This document shows, piece by piece, positions 11,000 to 24,000 of a stretch of 64,000 bases of DNA. Where the stretch lies: contig BCHH01000017.1 in NCBI GenBank assembly GCA_001599595.1, positions 387,054 through 451,053 of the forward strand, in the 5' to 3' direction. Numbering within the stretch: position 1 is the first letter of the stretch; each line of letters starts with the position of its first letter. Both the position numbers and the translations under genes were made by a program. Under the pieces are notes generated by a model. That model made no database searches. It saw only the letters and a list, made by a program, of their open reading frames with translations, and was not told the origin of the DNA. Source of the DNA: Beverwykella pulmonaria. Its lineage: Eukaryota; Ascomycota; Dothideomycetes; Pleosporales; Melanommataceae.

Positions 11000-12715
11000 T
11001 TATCTCATCCTCATTGAGGAAGCTAATCTTTGGCAACGTTGGTGGTGGATCAGGTGTGCCTGGGGCAGCAAACGTTTTGTCAAGGCGGGTTCTTCTGAAT
11101 GCTCGAAACCTCTGTAAACCCAACCATGTCTGCCATTCCTCCCGGCTTTTTTGCCTTTTCTAGCCATGTCATACGATCGATACGGAGAACATACCCTCTT
11201 CCCTCAGTTCTATTCAGAGAAAAGCAGCGTCAGAAACCAGATCTACTCGTTCATAACAACATGCTTGGGACCTCTTCTTCCAATACTGGCATCGGCAAGA
11301 CATTCAGCGGCCTTGGAAGGTTCACCTACCGGGGTACTAACAAGAGTCCTAGGCTTATACATTGCCGACACAGCTTAGAACCTTGAAAAAGTTGTGGCAT
11401 AACTTGTCAACATGAAAATTTTCGTTGGATTCGTTAAGCATGCAATGAGGAAGGAGGATTGTACCGAGAGCAGAAGGAGCAATTATAAGTCTCCGGTCAC
11501 GAAGTAGTCATGTTGGCAGAAGCGTGGGGGCGAAGACACGGTGTGTAGCATACGACAGTCATCTTCACCCGCGTCGAGAAGGAATATGATAAGGATGTGT
11601 GTTGAGCGGAACCCATCTTGTTTTCAGCCCCATTTGACTGTCGGCGTTGTCGGCGTTGCCGGCGTGGTGACTGGGTACTTTGTAACATTGCATATCGGGA
11701 CAGAGTACAGTGGTGTCGCGATGGACCATTTAAAAGTTTGTGTTTCTTCTGTTTCTAGGAAACCATAGAGAGGTTGCGAGCCGTTAATGTGTGTTTAGAG
11801 TTTAGGGAGGATGAGAGATGCACTAGACGGATGGCTGGGCCGCAAGATGTTAGCGGCGCTGATTACATAAGTAGGCTCGAAGTTGAGTCACTTGGTTGGC
11901 GCTTCCTAGCTACTATGTATGCTGATTACTCTACACGCAGAGAATTATTTGTACACAGCTTCCTCCGCAATGTGTTGTATATAGAATGTGGACGTGGGGG
12001 CTAAAACGCTTCTGCACAAGGCCAAATGGAACCTGAACCAAGTAATTAGACGGCTAGACGAGGATGCCGGAACGAAGCTCATTGGGCGCAGCACACGCGT
12101 GTCAGTTTATGTTGCAATGCTCCGCCAGTGCTCCCGCCGCACGGTCCCTGCGTTTCCAACCTCCTTCCTTTGACGAACAGCCCCCAAATTGGACTTCTGC
12201 AGTGGCTCTGCTGTGCCTCTTCAGTACCTTTGCAGTGCCTTTGCTGTGCCGCACCACAAGTTTGATCTCGTAGGTGTTACGTTCAATCTCCTCCATTATT
12301 AGCAATGACTTGGAATACATACAGACAGAGACGTGAAAGTTGATCTCATTTCAGATGTGCCACGAAATTTTTTTTTGGGTTGAAACAGGTGCATAGCGGG
12401 AGTCTCGGAAGAATACACAAGGCTGAAGGAGTCTGTTCCGCTGGTCCCACGACTAGGATGTTGGACTCATATGCACAGGTATGCTAGCGAGCCGCTCGCT
12501 CGAACTTGCAACAAGAATAGTTTGATGCAAATATTGCTGCAAGCCGCATTTCTGGCCCCAATCCCAAGTCACTGCCTCGAAGAAAATGCCCAGAAAATCG
12601 CCTTTAAGATCTAGGGCATGCCCGCAGTAAGATCAGTCCGTAGAGGCCGCCAGAGAGTCTTTCGTCCCATCTTCACTACACCTCGCGGACTACGACTTGA
12701 CCCACGTATCGCGAA
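11000..12715. other. Gene-poor stretch with short coding-like fragments
   Basis: A fragment at 11151-11378 (plus) encodes a plausible peptide (RNQIYSFITTCLGPLLPILASA), but no extension is found in either direction. The rest is short open frames without motifs. It probably contains relics and the promoter of the membrane-protein gene starting at 12716. Confidence 0.35.
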
Positions 12716-14807
12716 ATGTACTCTCCATACGCCATTGCTCTGGCCTCGTGCCTTAGCATCGTTGCTACAGCAGTTACCCCTCTGGACTCTACTATTCGCG
12801 TTCGCAATGCGCCCGGTGCATCGAATGAAGACACATACCGTGCTGTCGGACGAGCGCTCTATGAGGCCAGAGCTGAGAAAGGAAATATTGCATTTGATGC
12901 GAACGTTACATTAGATAAAAGCTGGACTGACGCCGTACTCTTCTCATTGTAGGTATTCCCATGTTAATTAAGAATATGGAAGAACTGACAGTATCTATAC
13001 AGCGAAGACACAGCAAATGCTACTGAGAACGTAGAAGTTGCAGGCTCGATTGAAATTACATGCACAACATGCTATATCAAGGGCCTTGCCAAAGCACAGC
13101 TTACCATTGCCGACGGATTCGATGCTGGCACAGCATTCCAGCAAACCATCGACAACGTCCACGACCAGGTCGAGAACCTCACCAACAGTGTCGAAGATCA
13201 GTTCAAGAGCTATGTTTCAGGAGTAATAACTAAGCTCTCCGATGGCTTCGACACAAAAGATTTTGCATTCCCAACTTTCAATGCTTCGTTCGATATTGAT
13301 GTCCCTGCTATTCCCCAGTGCGATCTACTCTTTACGTTTGACGGAATGGAGATGTACATTGCCTTGCAGACGTCTTTGACTCTAGGTGCTACTTACACGC
13401 TAAATTTGTTTTCATCGAATACACCACTTGGGGTCTCAGTCGGGAAGAATCTCAGGGTCGGTCTTGTCTTCACGATTGATTTGATCCTATCGGTGGAGGG
13501 GTCGATCGACATCAGCAATGGATTTCATATCAAACTCGACGATGGGGTCGCCATTCACATCCCTTTGTTCGACGACAAGGTCGGAAGCCTTGCCTTGTAA
13601 GTCAACCCTCCACCCATTAGGTGGTCAAAAAAAAAAAAAAAAAAAAGCTGATTGCGAGGTTTAGCAACGGTGGTCAATTCGAATTTCTTCCTGTTACCAT
13701 CGAAAGTGCCGGCGTCGTTCTATCTGCCATCCTACAAGTCGGCGCTCAAGTCGGCCTCGAAGTTGCCACGCCCACGGTTATTCCTCCCTTCCCTGACATC
13801 AGTGGAGGAATTGAGGTCGGAGTATTCGCCAACGTTGCTGAATTCATCACGAACGTCACAGTTGCACCCAAGGACGACACATGCGAGTTGCGCGTTGTAC
13901 AAGGCTATCAGCTTGCTATTGGTGCCGCGGCCGGGGCCACCATAGCCATTGCTAGCGAAGAATATGGCCCGGCTATCGATAAGTCTATCCCGATCTGGTA
14001 TACGGAGCTTGCGGACGTGTGCGCCATCAAAGGGAAACCGACGCCCACGCTCACACCGACAGCGGCAGTTACCCCAAGGGCTAATGCAGTAAAGCGAGCA
14101 GACCTGACAACCACCACTATTTCAACCGCAGTGATCTATACTGGAGTAACGTGCATGGAGTCTACGCTCGTCAACTGCCCAGTCTCGAAACAAGCAACGA
14201 CACAATATACTGTCACTAAAACCCTCATCACGTCTGTATCTTCAGGACAAGAGGCCAAGTTCCCGGAGTCTACCAGCAGCGGCGTTCCAAGCACCATCGC
14301 CTTCGGAACGAACGCTAAAACGCTCACCGCGACATCGGGAAGCCCTGTCTCGTACGTGCCACCGCCGCCGCCACCGCCGCCAACCGACAGCGCAACTGCT
14401 GGGGTCGAGAACCATAACGAGGATAGCAATCAATCAGTCAAAGACAAGCTCACTAAAGGCAAGGTCGGAGGCGTGAGTAAGAAAATTATCATTGGTGCCA
14501 GTGTTGGCGGAGCTATCTTGCTCATCGGTATTATTGTGGGGCTATTCTAGTAAGTCTTGCCACATGTGTGATTTTGCTGTTCTTTGTTACCTTAGACTAA
14601 CTTTGCAATTTCAGTTGGCGCTCCAATCGAAAGAATCACGGACCAAAGCGACTCAACGGCGACAAGAGCGAGAGATACGAGACGATGCGTCACATTCCGG
14701 ATCATGATAGCCATGGGCATGGTGGTGTGGGCCAGCAGGAAATGTACAGGGATATGTCATATGTGGGAAACAAACAGCCCACGGTTGGGGTCACGAGTTA
14801 CCATTGA
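12716..14807 (+). CDS. Secreted/type I membrane glycoprotein, function unknown
   Basis: A 634-residue protein from exons 12716-12948, 13003-13596, 13665-14549 and 14615-14807; every join keeps frame. Residues 1-20 form a signal peptide (MYSPYAIALASCLSIVATAVT). The large luminal/extracellular region is beta-rich with several N-glycosylation sequons (for example FNASFDIDV and FITNVTV) and few Cys. It is followed by a Thr/Ser/Pro-rich stalk including a run of nine prolines (VPPPPPPPPPT at about residues 517-526), then one membrane helix (IIIGASVGGAILLIGIIVGLF) and a basic cytoplasmic tail of about 65 residues rich in His and Gly. This layout is typical of fungal cell-surface proteins with a sensor-like anchor. 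I do not recognise an enzymatic motif. Intron 2 (13597-13664) contains an unbroken run of 20 adenines. Confidence 0.8.
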
Positions 14808-15296
14808 GCAAACGCGAACGATGGGCATATCGCTATTGGCGAGGCGCGAAGTATTGGGGACAATTTTAAGGCATTTTATTAAACAGTTTTACATATTGTA
14901 TGGTTAGGAAAAGACAATGGGGCTTAGAACAGAAATCTCCACGCATTTGCAATCACGATGGCTTGAAGTCGATGTTGTGTTCGACATCATGCATTGAGGC
15001 TCACTGCTTTGACTTTGGCACCTTTCCGTTGCCACATGGTCGCGAGATTCTATCGGATACGGTAATTGAGCATACTTTGCACTTTCTGGTCTTGCTTCAC
15101 CTCAGTCGACTCACATCTCTCGCCTCTCCTCTCATCGACTTCACGAACCCTGATTCCTTCCACAGAAAGCACTATGTACCTCCTCGATCGCCCGTCCGAG
15201 GGCTTCTAGAATATAATGCACGGGTTTGTCACCAACGTCGGCATCTATTGCAATGGAGTAAAGGCGTGTGTGATAGAAAGATATTCACACGGGGGT
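14808..15296. other. Intergenic stretch, no gene recognised
   Basis: Short open frames only. The region runs into the dispersed repeat beginning near 15297. Confidence 0.4.
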
Positions 15297-15672
15297 AGGA
15301 GGGCGACTCGCAGCCATGCAATTTCCGAAGCAGCAATGCACTGGAGGAGGAAGAATCATTACCGTGGAGGTTTGGCAGTAGACTATTTGCAATTTTGTTG
15401 TATCTAGCTACCAAATCAAATGAAAGAAGAAGGAGTGATGAAAGATATATGAAATGTTCGTGGTCTCGTTGGGTTGAGTTTCGTGTGTGAGGGTGGTCCG
15501 TCTCGTTCGTGTTGGCTGTGATGCGATGTCGTGTTCGGTGTGGTGTTCGGATACCCATATATATGCCGCGTTGATTGATGAAAACAAGACCCGTTCCCTG
15601 CATCATACATTCAAGCCTTCAACCCATGCCAGTGGTATATTTGCGCAAAGTAGCACTTTGCTACGGCGCACT
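15297..15672 (+). repeat. Dispersed repeat, copy 1
   Basis: This stretch aligns by eye with 31832-32118 in the same orientation. Shared anchors are GAGGGCGACTCGCAGCCATG, GCAGCAATGCACTG, TATCTAGCTACCAAA, CATTCAAGC/CATCCAAGC and GCTACGGCGCAC, in the same order but with internal length differences. No coding motif is visible. It is probably part of a transposable element (untranslated or LTR portion); the element family is not known. Confidence 0.65.
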
Positions 15673-16361
15673 ATGATGTCGTTCGAAATAGACTGGGTAC
15701 AGTGAGTGTACTGTATATGATTTAGGTAGAAGTGGGAGGTACTAAGACTTGAAACTCTGCAGAAACCTTCGACACGGAAGTCATGCACAATTTAGCGGTA
15801 GACCAGCTTATGAGCTCCTTCTATCCAAATAAAACACCAAACAAAGACTTCATGTACCTCGAATTTCGAAGAAAATTCATCACAACCCACCTTGGCCTGT
15901 TCCTCAAGTACCGCATGATCAATCTCCACAGACACCACGAATATCTTCCAAACTCGACCAAGAAGACTACGAGAAAGCTGCTGAGATTGGCAAAGGACCT
16001 CGCGGAGGCTACAATTCAAGATTTTCTGAGTGCTCTTTGCGAATACGCCGCGGTCTCCTGCATCCATGTGGATGATTTTCTCATTACCGGCCCCCCCATG
16101 CTCTTGCACATGGGTTTTCTACGTGGCACCCCCAGCCTCAGCATTGCCAACGAGAAATCGAAGGAACATCTCACATTTTCAGTGCATTTATTTCATCTCT
16201 CGTATTCATGGATTTGCAATATCAGCTGGTCAAGTATGGGCAGGTATGTGAATGTACTTAGATTGCATACAAAGTCTTCTGTACCACAACACTACCCAGT
16301 CCCTCCACTAGCCCTTTCCATCCCGTCATCGTCATCCACAGTAATACCCACAAACTCCCTG

Positions 16362-18368
16362 TCAATTTCTCTGAGCTTCCAACCCTTCTCTTTTCTCTGC
16401 CCTTCTCCCCCTCGCCTTACAAAGCTTCCCATCACTCTCCTCCGCCAAAGCCTCACTTCCCACACACCGCCTACACCACAAAACATTCCCCGGATCTACC
16501 TTCTGCTTTACCTGGCGCAACCTTTCATAATTCACTCCCCAAAAAGCTTTCTGCCAGTCTGGCTCAAAGCTATCTGGCTCATTGAAATATGCGCCCGTGC
16601 CTGGAGACAACTTACGCAGCGCATTGGTTTTCTTCGTAATGTCAGTGTAAACGGAGTCGATGTCCGAGCGAGGGGCATTCGGGAACCAACTGGTCACGAC
16701 GATGAAATGGGCAAGCGTGTTGCGCCAGGCGGGTAGGAGAGAGAGTGTAGATGGGGAATAGGTAGCGGGGGCGGGGGAAGCGATCATATGGCCGAGGAGG
16801 ATGGGGTTGGTGTATGGTGCCTGTTCATATCCGTATCAGTATGATGAATGTGAGAAAGGAGATGCGAAAGAGTACTTACATTTGGCTTCCCTAGATCGGT
16901 ATTCGGCCCAATCTCCTGAAACACCCTGGCTGTAACATTGGAATCTGCCAAAGATTCTGGAGACAACAGCCACGATCCATACGCTGACCCCCCATTTGCC
17001 ACCTGCTCGTTCTCTGTGCCAGTGTAACTCTCCCAGTATGTATCCGTATGCTCAATAACCGACCGATATATGAACAGCAACTTCTGTTCCTCCAATCTCT
17101 CTACAATCGGCGCAATAAGCTTCTCCACAGTACCATTTGGTTTGTCATATAGATAGAAACCCCCGGTGAATGCCAGCGTTGGATACAAAGGCGGGCCGAC
17201 CATGAGGTAGTAACCCTGCATACCTCCGGCTTTTAGCGCAGGCATCTGGGCGTGGACGAAGCCCATGAGGTCCCAGAACTCGGTGGTAGTGTTCGGACTC
17301 AAGGAGCCAATTTGGAATACATGCTTTGTAGTCTTAGGAGTAGGAAAGGCCTTAACAACAGCTTCCAGCACGACGCCAAACGTACCGCCTCCACCGCCAC
17401 GGATCGCGAAGAAAATATCTGGGTTCTGGCATGGGTTTGCGAGCAGGATCTTGCCATCGGGCGTCACGATGGTGGCTTCTAGAAGGTTATCGGCGCCCAT
17501 ACCGTAAGTGGTTGACAATTGTCCATGTCCGCCGCCGGTGATCCAGCCGATGAGACCTACATCTGGATTTGAGCCGGTCACAACGATGGCATTGTGCTTC
17601 GACATCTCGGCCTGCACTTCTATGCCTGTGTGCCCTGCGGCGACGCGGGCAGCAGCAAACGTGCCATGCTGGCGACAGGAGGTTGGCGTGAAGGACGGAA
17701 TATAGGAAATGCCGCGGAAGTTGTGCGTCCATATGCTGAGGCTGCCGTACCCGGTACTCCTGGAAGACGTCAGTCAATTTCTACGTCCAAGAGTGAGAAG
17801 GGGAGAAGAACTTACCGCCCTGGATACGAATGCCCTGTCCCCTTAATCACTACCCTGACCCCCTTCCTCCCCGCCCATTTAAACGCCTCGCTAACCTGCT
17901 CCGCCGTCGTCGCATTTACCACATACACAGGGTAATTCCCAATTGAGCACCCGTTCTTCCCTGCATCTCTTTCGCCCGTGACGCTTGTTCCATTAGGATA
18001 GATAGGGTTGCAGGAATTGTTAGCCCAGATGGGGTAGTCGATACTGATCGGGTCTTGCGCGTGCCAGGTGGAATTGAACCATTGCGAGCGCACGATAGTG
18101 CAGGCTTCTTCAGAGTAATTGGGCTGCGATGGGTAGCAGACAGATGCTGGGGGGATTGCGTGGATGAGGGCTCCGGAGAGGGTGGTGTTGAGAGTTGACC
18201 AGGACGATGGAGAGGGCCAGCAGGGATTATTTGGTGTCTATGATGGCGGTCAATACATGAGCTTGATGCGTGAAGCCGGGGCTCAGTTACACATTTGCAG
18301 TCGCCGGATGCGGTGACTATTATGGTCGAGGAAGAAAGATATGAAATGAGAGTTGGCAGATATCGCAT
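16362..18368 (-). CDS. Secreted FAD-linked oxidase (berberine bridge enzyme type)
   Basis: A flavoprotein oxidoreductase of about 612 residues, exons (transcript order) 18368-18291, 18237-17816, 17759-16880 and 16820-16362; introns are 53-59 bp and all joins are in frame. An N-terminal signal peptide (residues 1-20) points to secretion. The PCMH/FAD_binding_4 domain carries VVIKGTGHSYPGRSTG, whose His is the usual site of 8-alpha covalent flavin attachment, followed by GSNPDVGLIGWITGGGHG and RGGGGGTFGVV. The C-terminal BBE domain ends in NYERLRQVKQKVDPGNVLW. Family members oxidise sugars, alcohols or alkaloid-like intermediates with O2, and are frequent in secondary-metabolite clusters. The final 30 residues are highly charged beyond the usual end of the domain. 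No clear pathway partner is adjacent apart from a broken lipase. Confidence 0.87.
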
Positions 18369-19685
18369 CTTGAACTTTTCTCTTTGCTGAGTCTGATGCT
18401 ATGGTTCGACGCGAACAGCCCTTTAACACATTTTATCACGGATTATATTCCCAACTCAGCCATCAGCACTGACGTATCAATACGACATCGTGAAGCCACC
18501 TCAAAGATGCGATTGGATAATTTCACAAAGTTTGGTGGAGAGTGGAGGCACACCGGTTGTCCGATAATGCTAGCCAATGAACAAACCATGTTGATCGCGA
18601 GGCAGTGTTGGAAGCGAGCCACGACACGAGGAATGCGAGCCAATTAGGCTTTCTCGTGTGCGCGAGGCTGATATCAGGCAGATCATGGGGAGAGAATATT
18701 GTACGGTATGATGATCCGATGTCTTCCGAGGTCATGTTTAGATCTGGAAAATTCGCACTCCCAATCTTGGAATACTGGTAGAGTGCCCGTGGTTGGTGAT
18801 GGTCGTGTGGTTTGCACGGCCTCAAGTAGAGCTACTTGTGTAACTTGAGATTTAACTTTGCGAGGAATTATGGATGTGAGTTTATTGGGATTAGAAGTAG
18901 TCGAGCGATGAAATAGTGACTCGGATTCAATATAAATGCCTGCAGAAGAAAACCGGAGGCGATGCCAGGAGACAACTGATACTCAGATAATAAAATCGGC
19001 TCACTCTCGGGCTTCCCTCAGAACAGCACAGGCTTCTTAGATATTCATCTTGTCTCTGTGTTTGTTTTTCTCACAGACTTAAAGCCTGGCTGAGGGTTTC
19101 TCCTCCGAAACAAGTATTGACTTATCCTCCACATCATCAAAGTGGAACAGGGGGCCGTCGTACTTAATATAATACCGTAACATTTGAGCTCATTTATTGT
19201 CTACTTGTCCCATGATGCCCTGGAAGGTGCGTTTCGTGGTCTCAACATGCGGGCATCGAGTTCGTCGCCTCACTTGTCTACTGGCGTCGGACCCATCAGA
19301 AGCAGGACCATGAACGACAGGATACAATCGTTAATGCAGCGATGCTAAGCATCGCAGTTACAGTGGCAAATGGTGAGTGAAGATGAAGAAGATCGATGTC
19401 CGGACTCAACCTTGGAAGAGTTCATTGGTATGGCGGTGCGTGGTCAGGACCGCCACCAAGGCTCCCGTTCTACACTTCACACCACGCCTCGAGATATCTA
19501 TCTCTGCGCTGTCTTCTAAGGTTGCCATTCGTGTACAAAAAAGCATCCAGTGTCATGCTAGGCTCCAAAAAACTCAATAATTCGCCACCACAAGTAGGCA
19601 TCTACCATCTTTCGAACGAAACTGCAATTATACTTGATATCAAAATTCTAACGCAAATCGATCTAACCTCAGTATTACCACCGAA
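18369..19685. other. Intergenic stretch, no gene recognised
   Basis: About 1.3 kb between the start of the minus-strand FAD oxidase and the 3' end of the broken lipase. The longest frames (19377-19689, plus) have no motif. It likely includes the oxidase promoter. Confidence 0.45.
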
Positions 19686-21020
19686 CTAATATGTTCCACC
19701 AACTCGCTTAGCAGCAAAGTTATTGCCGTTCTTGCATACAATCGTCGGAACCTGCCCGTTCTTTTGGTTCAGCAATGCGCAGTGTGTGCTCAGGGACTTC
19801 GTACCCAGCGCATCCTCCCTGTTTCCAGTGATTCCACTCATGACCACCATATTGTTTGATGGGTCCGATACATACGTTATGGTCGCTGCGCACTATTAGT
19901 AGGAGGAGTAGAGAAGCAGAATAAGGCAACTTACTGTGCGGCACCAGAGAGAGAATTTTGTAAGCCAATTGTGCCACCAGAAGTGTGTATGCTTGAACCT
20001 TTGGGCGGAACACGAAATTCTGCTGCAGCTGGCCGAAGGGATTAACAATGCTAGGCGTATGCAGAATGGTCAATAGATCGTTGAAGAACACGTTGGGGTT
20101 GTTAGATCCAATAGGATCCGCTACATTTGCCGCCTCGCAGAACCTTTTACCTTCGAACGACTTATCGAAGTTGAAAAATGCGACCGCGGGATCGTTTTGA
20201 TTGTTCAGCACAGGTTGGATCTTAGCGTTGACTTGGCTGGTGATGTCATTAGCCTTACTCCGGCTGGATAAGGTCATATTCAACGCTCCCTGGTGAAATG
20301 AAACGAAGCTTATCTTGTCGCCTGCATCTCCTACCACTAGTTCGTCGAAGAACTTTGCATATCCAGTTGCAAATAATTTACCTCCCGGGGCGAGGAGAGT
20401 CTTTTTGACCGTTTCAATCTTTTCGCGCAGTTATCCCAGATGGTGGAGTTTGCCAGGGCGCCAAACCTGGCCTCGAAGCATTTTTGCAGAACTCCTGAGA
20501 TTTGGTTTGATTGTCCCCCTTGACCTGGCAAACGCATGCTTTCTAGAGGCTATGTTAGATTAGTTTCTGGTGGGCTTATGTAGAGGGATGGAGGATACCT
20601 ACGGCAATGTCACCGAACCCGAAGTCATTTCCTCCAATGGTGAACATGACCAAATCGAACCGTTTACCAGTAAGGTTCCTGACTTGGCCATCTATTTTTT
20701 CGATTTTAGCGCCACTGCGGGAGATAAATTCGAAATTCGAAAGATTTTGGTGGTCGGCAAATGGAATGATTTTTAATAGCTAAGAAGGGTACGGCGGCAG
20801 GTTTCTTTACGAGTGTCAGAATTCAGTTTAATTGCATGAAAATCTCACTTACCATCACTTCCATCACTTGAGCGGTTGAGGAATATCCAGAGCCAACACC
20901 AGCTGAGTAGCTATCTCCGAGAGCTGCATACGATCTCGTGAAACGGTACAGGCTTACAAGACTTGCTGATACAAAAGTACAGACGGCAAGTAAGAAGGTC
21001 GATTTAAGTGTGCTAATCAT
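19686..21020 (-). pseudogene. Broken secreted SGNH/GDSL hydrolase
   Basis: Esterase/lipase of the SGNH superfamily, read 21020 to 19686. Exons 21020-20853 and 20779-20603 join in frame, as does 20549 onward; a last intron is at 19934-19886 and the stop at 19686. A signal peptide is followed by block I YAALGDSYSAGVGSG (nucleophile Ser) and block III FTIGGNDFGFGDIA. Near 20430 one nucleotide appears to be missing: the frame changes from ...NSTIWDN to KIETVKKTLLAPGGK and then stays open to the natural end. In block V the expected His-Pro-Lys reads FRPKVQAY, with Arg (CGC) where the catalytic His belongs. Both changes argue for lost function. A sequencing or assembly error could explain the frameshift, though not the His change. 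Confidence 0.75.
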
Positions 21021-24000
21021 GTTTTGTTGAAGTTAATGCGAAATTAAGTAAGGAAGAAAGGTTAATCGGATACAAAACGTCTTGGACGATGTAATGCAAT
21101 GCTGCTAGAACAGCAGTGCGAAGGGCTAAAGAGCAAAGAAGTCCAGCTACTTCGTATGATCATAGGAGGTATGTTTGGTATCGCCCGACGAGGTTAGGCT
21201 CCTCAATCAGTATGTAAGTATCTCATTGCTCGACGAACGCAAAGACAAGGCTTAGAGAGATGGAATGAACTATAATTTCTAAATTCTTTTATTAGTGTTT
21301 TTGCTGATTGGCCGATGGCAAATGCTCCTCGAGGATTTCAGCGACATTGATCTAATTTACTATATTGTGAAGCGTGCTGGTAACGTTGACGAAGCTTGTC
21401 AACCAGGATGGTTTGTGAAGACCTGGCTTCTTGTTAGTAATAAAATATTAATAGTCTTCTGCTACGGGGAGGAGTAGGAAAAATTAACAACAAGAGGAAG
21501 TTGATCTCCGGATGCCAATGCTGCTGTTGTGTAACAGCAAAACGGAAATAGATTATTCAATCACTTTTACATGCCACACGTGGCTGAAATCCAACCCAGC
21601 CCCAATCACTAATGATCAACCAATTTTAACGGTACAGCATCATCATGAAATGAAACATCATTGCCTGTATACTGAAAATCTGAAATATTGTAAGCCTAGG
21701 ACACCATACCATCGTGTGGATATGCCACTGACTAATCAGTCCGTCATATATATATATATATTAGCTGTACATATCACACACACAATACACATCTTCGTAC
21801 CCTCTAGCCCACACTCTGCCTACAAGCATCCAGGGAGCATGGCATTACGAAATATAGGCTTCTGTATGAGAAGGTGGACAAGGTATTCATCCACGCCGTC
21901 CTGAAATTTCTTTTCCATTGGATTGATAGAGACAAATTGCAATACCAAAAGCCATTGCAGACACCGAAGCTTCCTGTCCCGTTCGGGACCGAATACCATT
22001 ATTTAATTGAGATTTCATTAAGTGGAGCTCTCCAGCTGTCTCGGTGAATTTGAGATAGATTTACAAGTGAAAAAAGTTGTTTGTATGTCGAGTACGTCTA
22101 TGAGTACTATAGCGTTAGAAAACTCGACAAGATTCCAATAGAGCCTGAGCCTTGCTATCTAGTATTAGATCATTCAAACTACTACTCAACAAGTACCTCA
22201 AACTGGAAGAAAAATTTTCGCGGCCAAGGAAGGAACCAAACACTCTCGGTAGCGCTTGTACACAACATCCACAACTACTTGTTGAGACCTTCCACCGGGT
22301 TACTACCAAAGCTTTTAAAAACGCCGCGGATATCGCTAAAAAGACTAGTACTTCGTGACCAAGTGAGAAGAAGATCGCTGTGAACTAGCAAAAGATTACA
22401 CCGCCCTTCTTCTAAATCAATGACAACTATTCATTCTGCGGAAATCTTAGCTTCAACATAATAATTAGAATGCATGACGGAGCTGTCGTTGTCGAGAGGC
22501 GCGAGCTAAACATTTGTTGCGTTCAGCATCTTCTAAATGTGGTGAGGAGGCGCCGGACTCAAAACCTAATCTGGGGTGATGCGGACAAAGTTCTGAACTG
22601 CGACGGCCTCGAAGCATTCTTCAACGGGGGAGAGGTGCCAGCCACCCCTTAAATTTTCTAACAGCTTTGAGTGCATCATTTTCCGTTGAAAATCAGGTTT
22701 CTAAAAGTAGTCCTTTCATGAATTGCTGTAAAATCAAGTTTCCGTTCGTGCACGGCATTTGCTACACAAACTTCAGAAAGTCTCGACTCAGCGGCTGGAA
22801 GTAAATACAGAGCAGATACAAGATTGAACCACTTCCAAGGAAATATATCACTCCTAAGCTACATCTATCCTTGAAGACACGTCTATCCCTAAATATATTT
22901 CCATATACAAAGATAGATTCATTTCCACCTCCACATACTCTCACGGTGATGCGACTGTAACACAGAGTCTTGATATGCCCTAGAAATCATGGGGTAGGGA
23001 AGTCTTTCGCATCTATTTAAACTACTTAGTATTCCAAAAAATTGCTCCAAGATCGTTGGAAGGGTGGCTAATATCTATTATAATTGCTACCCCTGGGAGG
23101 GAGTTTGAGATAAAACCCAGTTGTATAAGAACGTACCACATCTATTACGACATGCAGAAAAGGAAAAAGCGGAACAAAAACAGCTTTATTCATTAGTGGA
23201 TCTCGAAGTTTTGCTTGAGGTCAAAGATGTCGGATTAAGATCGGGCATAGAGCAAGCTGAGACGATCCCCCCCTGATGTGTGACTCAGACTACACAAGCT
23301 GATGCCCGGTTGCTGGAGACTGATAGGTGAAAGACGGCGTGGATGCCTAAATGAGTATTGTTGCATTAAGAGATAATGTGTATACATAGATGCTGGTATT
23401 ATGCATAAGTTTTGATCTGAAATGGAGAAAGATATGAACGGCACAGATGTGACAGCAAGCATGTAGTCACCACAGAATACTAATGCCCTTTTTTATGGTA
23501 GGAAGGAAAAGTTAGTGCGAAATCAACGCACTCCAAGTGTCTACGATTTGTAAAAAACATATGAGCAACATTGATAGCGTGAGTAACCTCGTCACGTGAT
23601 TGTACATCTTGCTCGAGAATAATATCTCCGTACTTATTGCCGAGCCCCGAAGACTAGTCACTGAACTTCTAAGACCTGGCAAAATCGGCTTGCTAAATGT
23701 TGGCAAGAAAGCCTGGGCGAGCAAGGTTAGTCCGCCGAAGTCAAGAATCTCCGAGACACTATTGCATCGCGGTACAAGCACCCCGTGGTACAAACATCCT
23801 CGTAAACCAAATGCATTTCAATACCCTTCAGCAGCGCTCCAGGCCTTCGAATATTCTCATCTATACCCTCTCCAACTAGTATTCAACCCACCTATCCGTC
23901 CGTCCTTTACAACAGGTTTCAAACCCACCACTGTCTCCGCCCTCCGGCCTATCAGCACTCCCTCATATTTTAAACGGTCAGGGTACTGCTCTCCAAAAAG

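Noticed and set aside
12440..12520. Possible degenerate tRNA (GCTCGAACTTGC)
   Set aside because: No consistent cloverleaf could be drawn on either strand.
15783..16736. 317-residue plus-strand frame
   Set aside because: Its second half is antisense to the last exon of the FAD oxidase and is low-complexity Ser/Pro. The first half is coding-like on both strands, so I could not decide a direction or a family.
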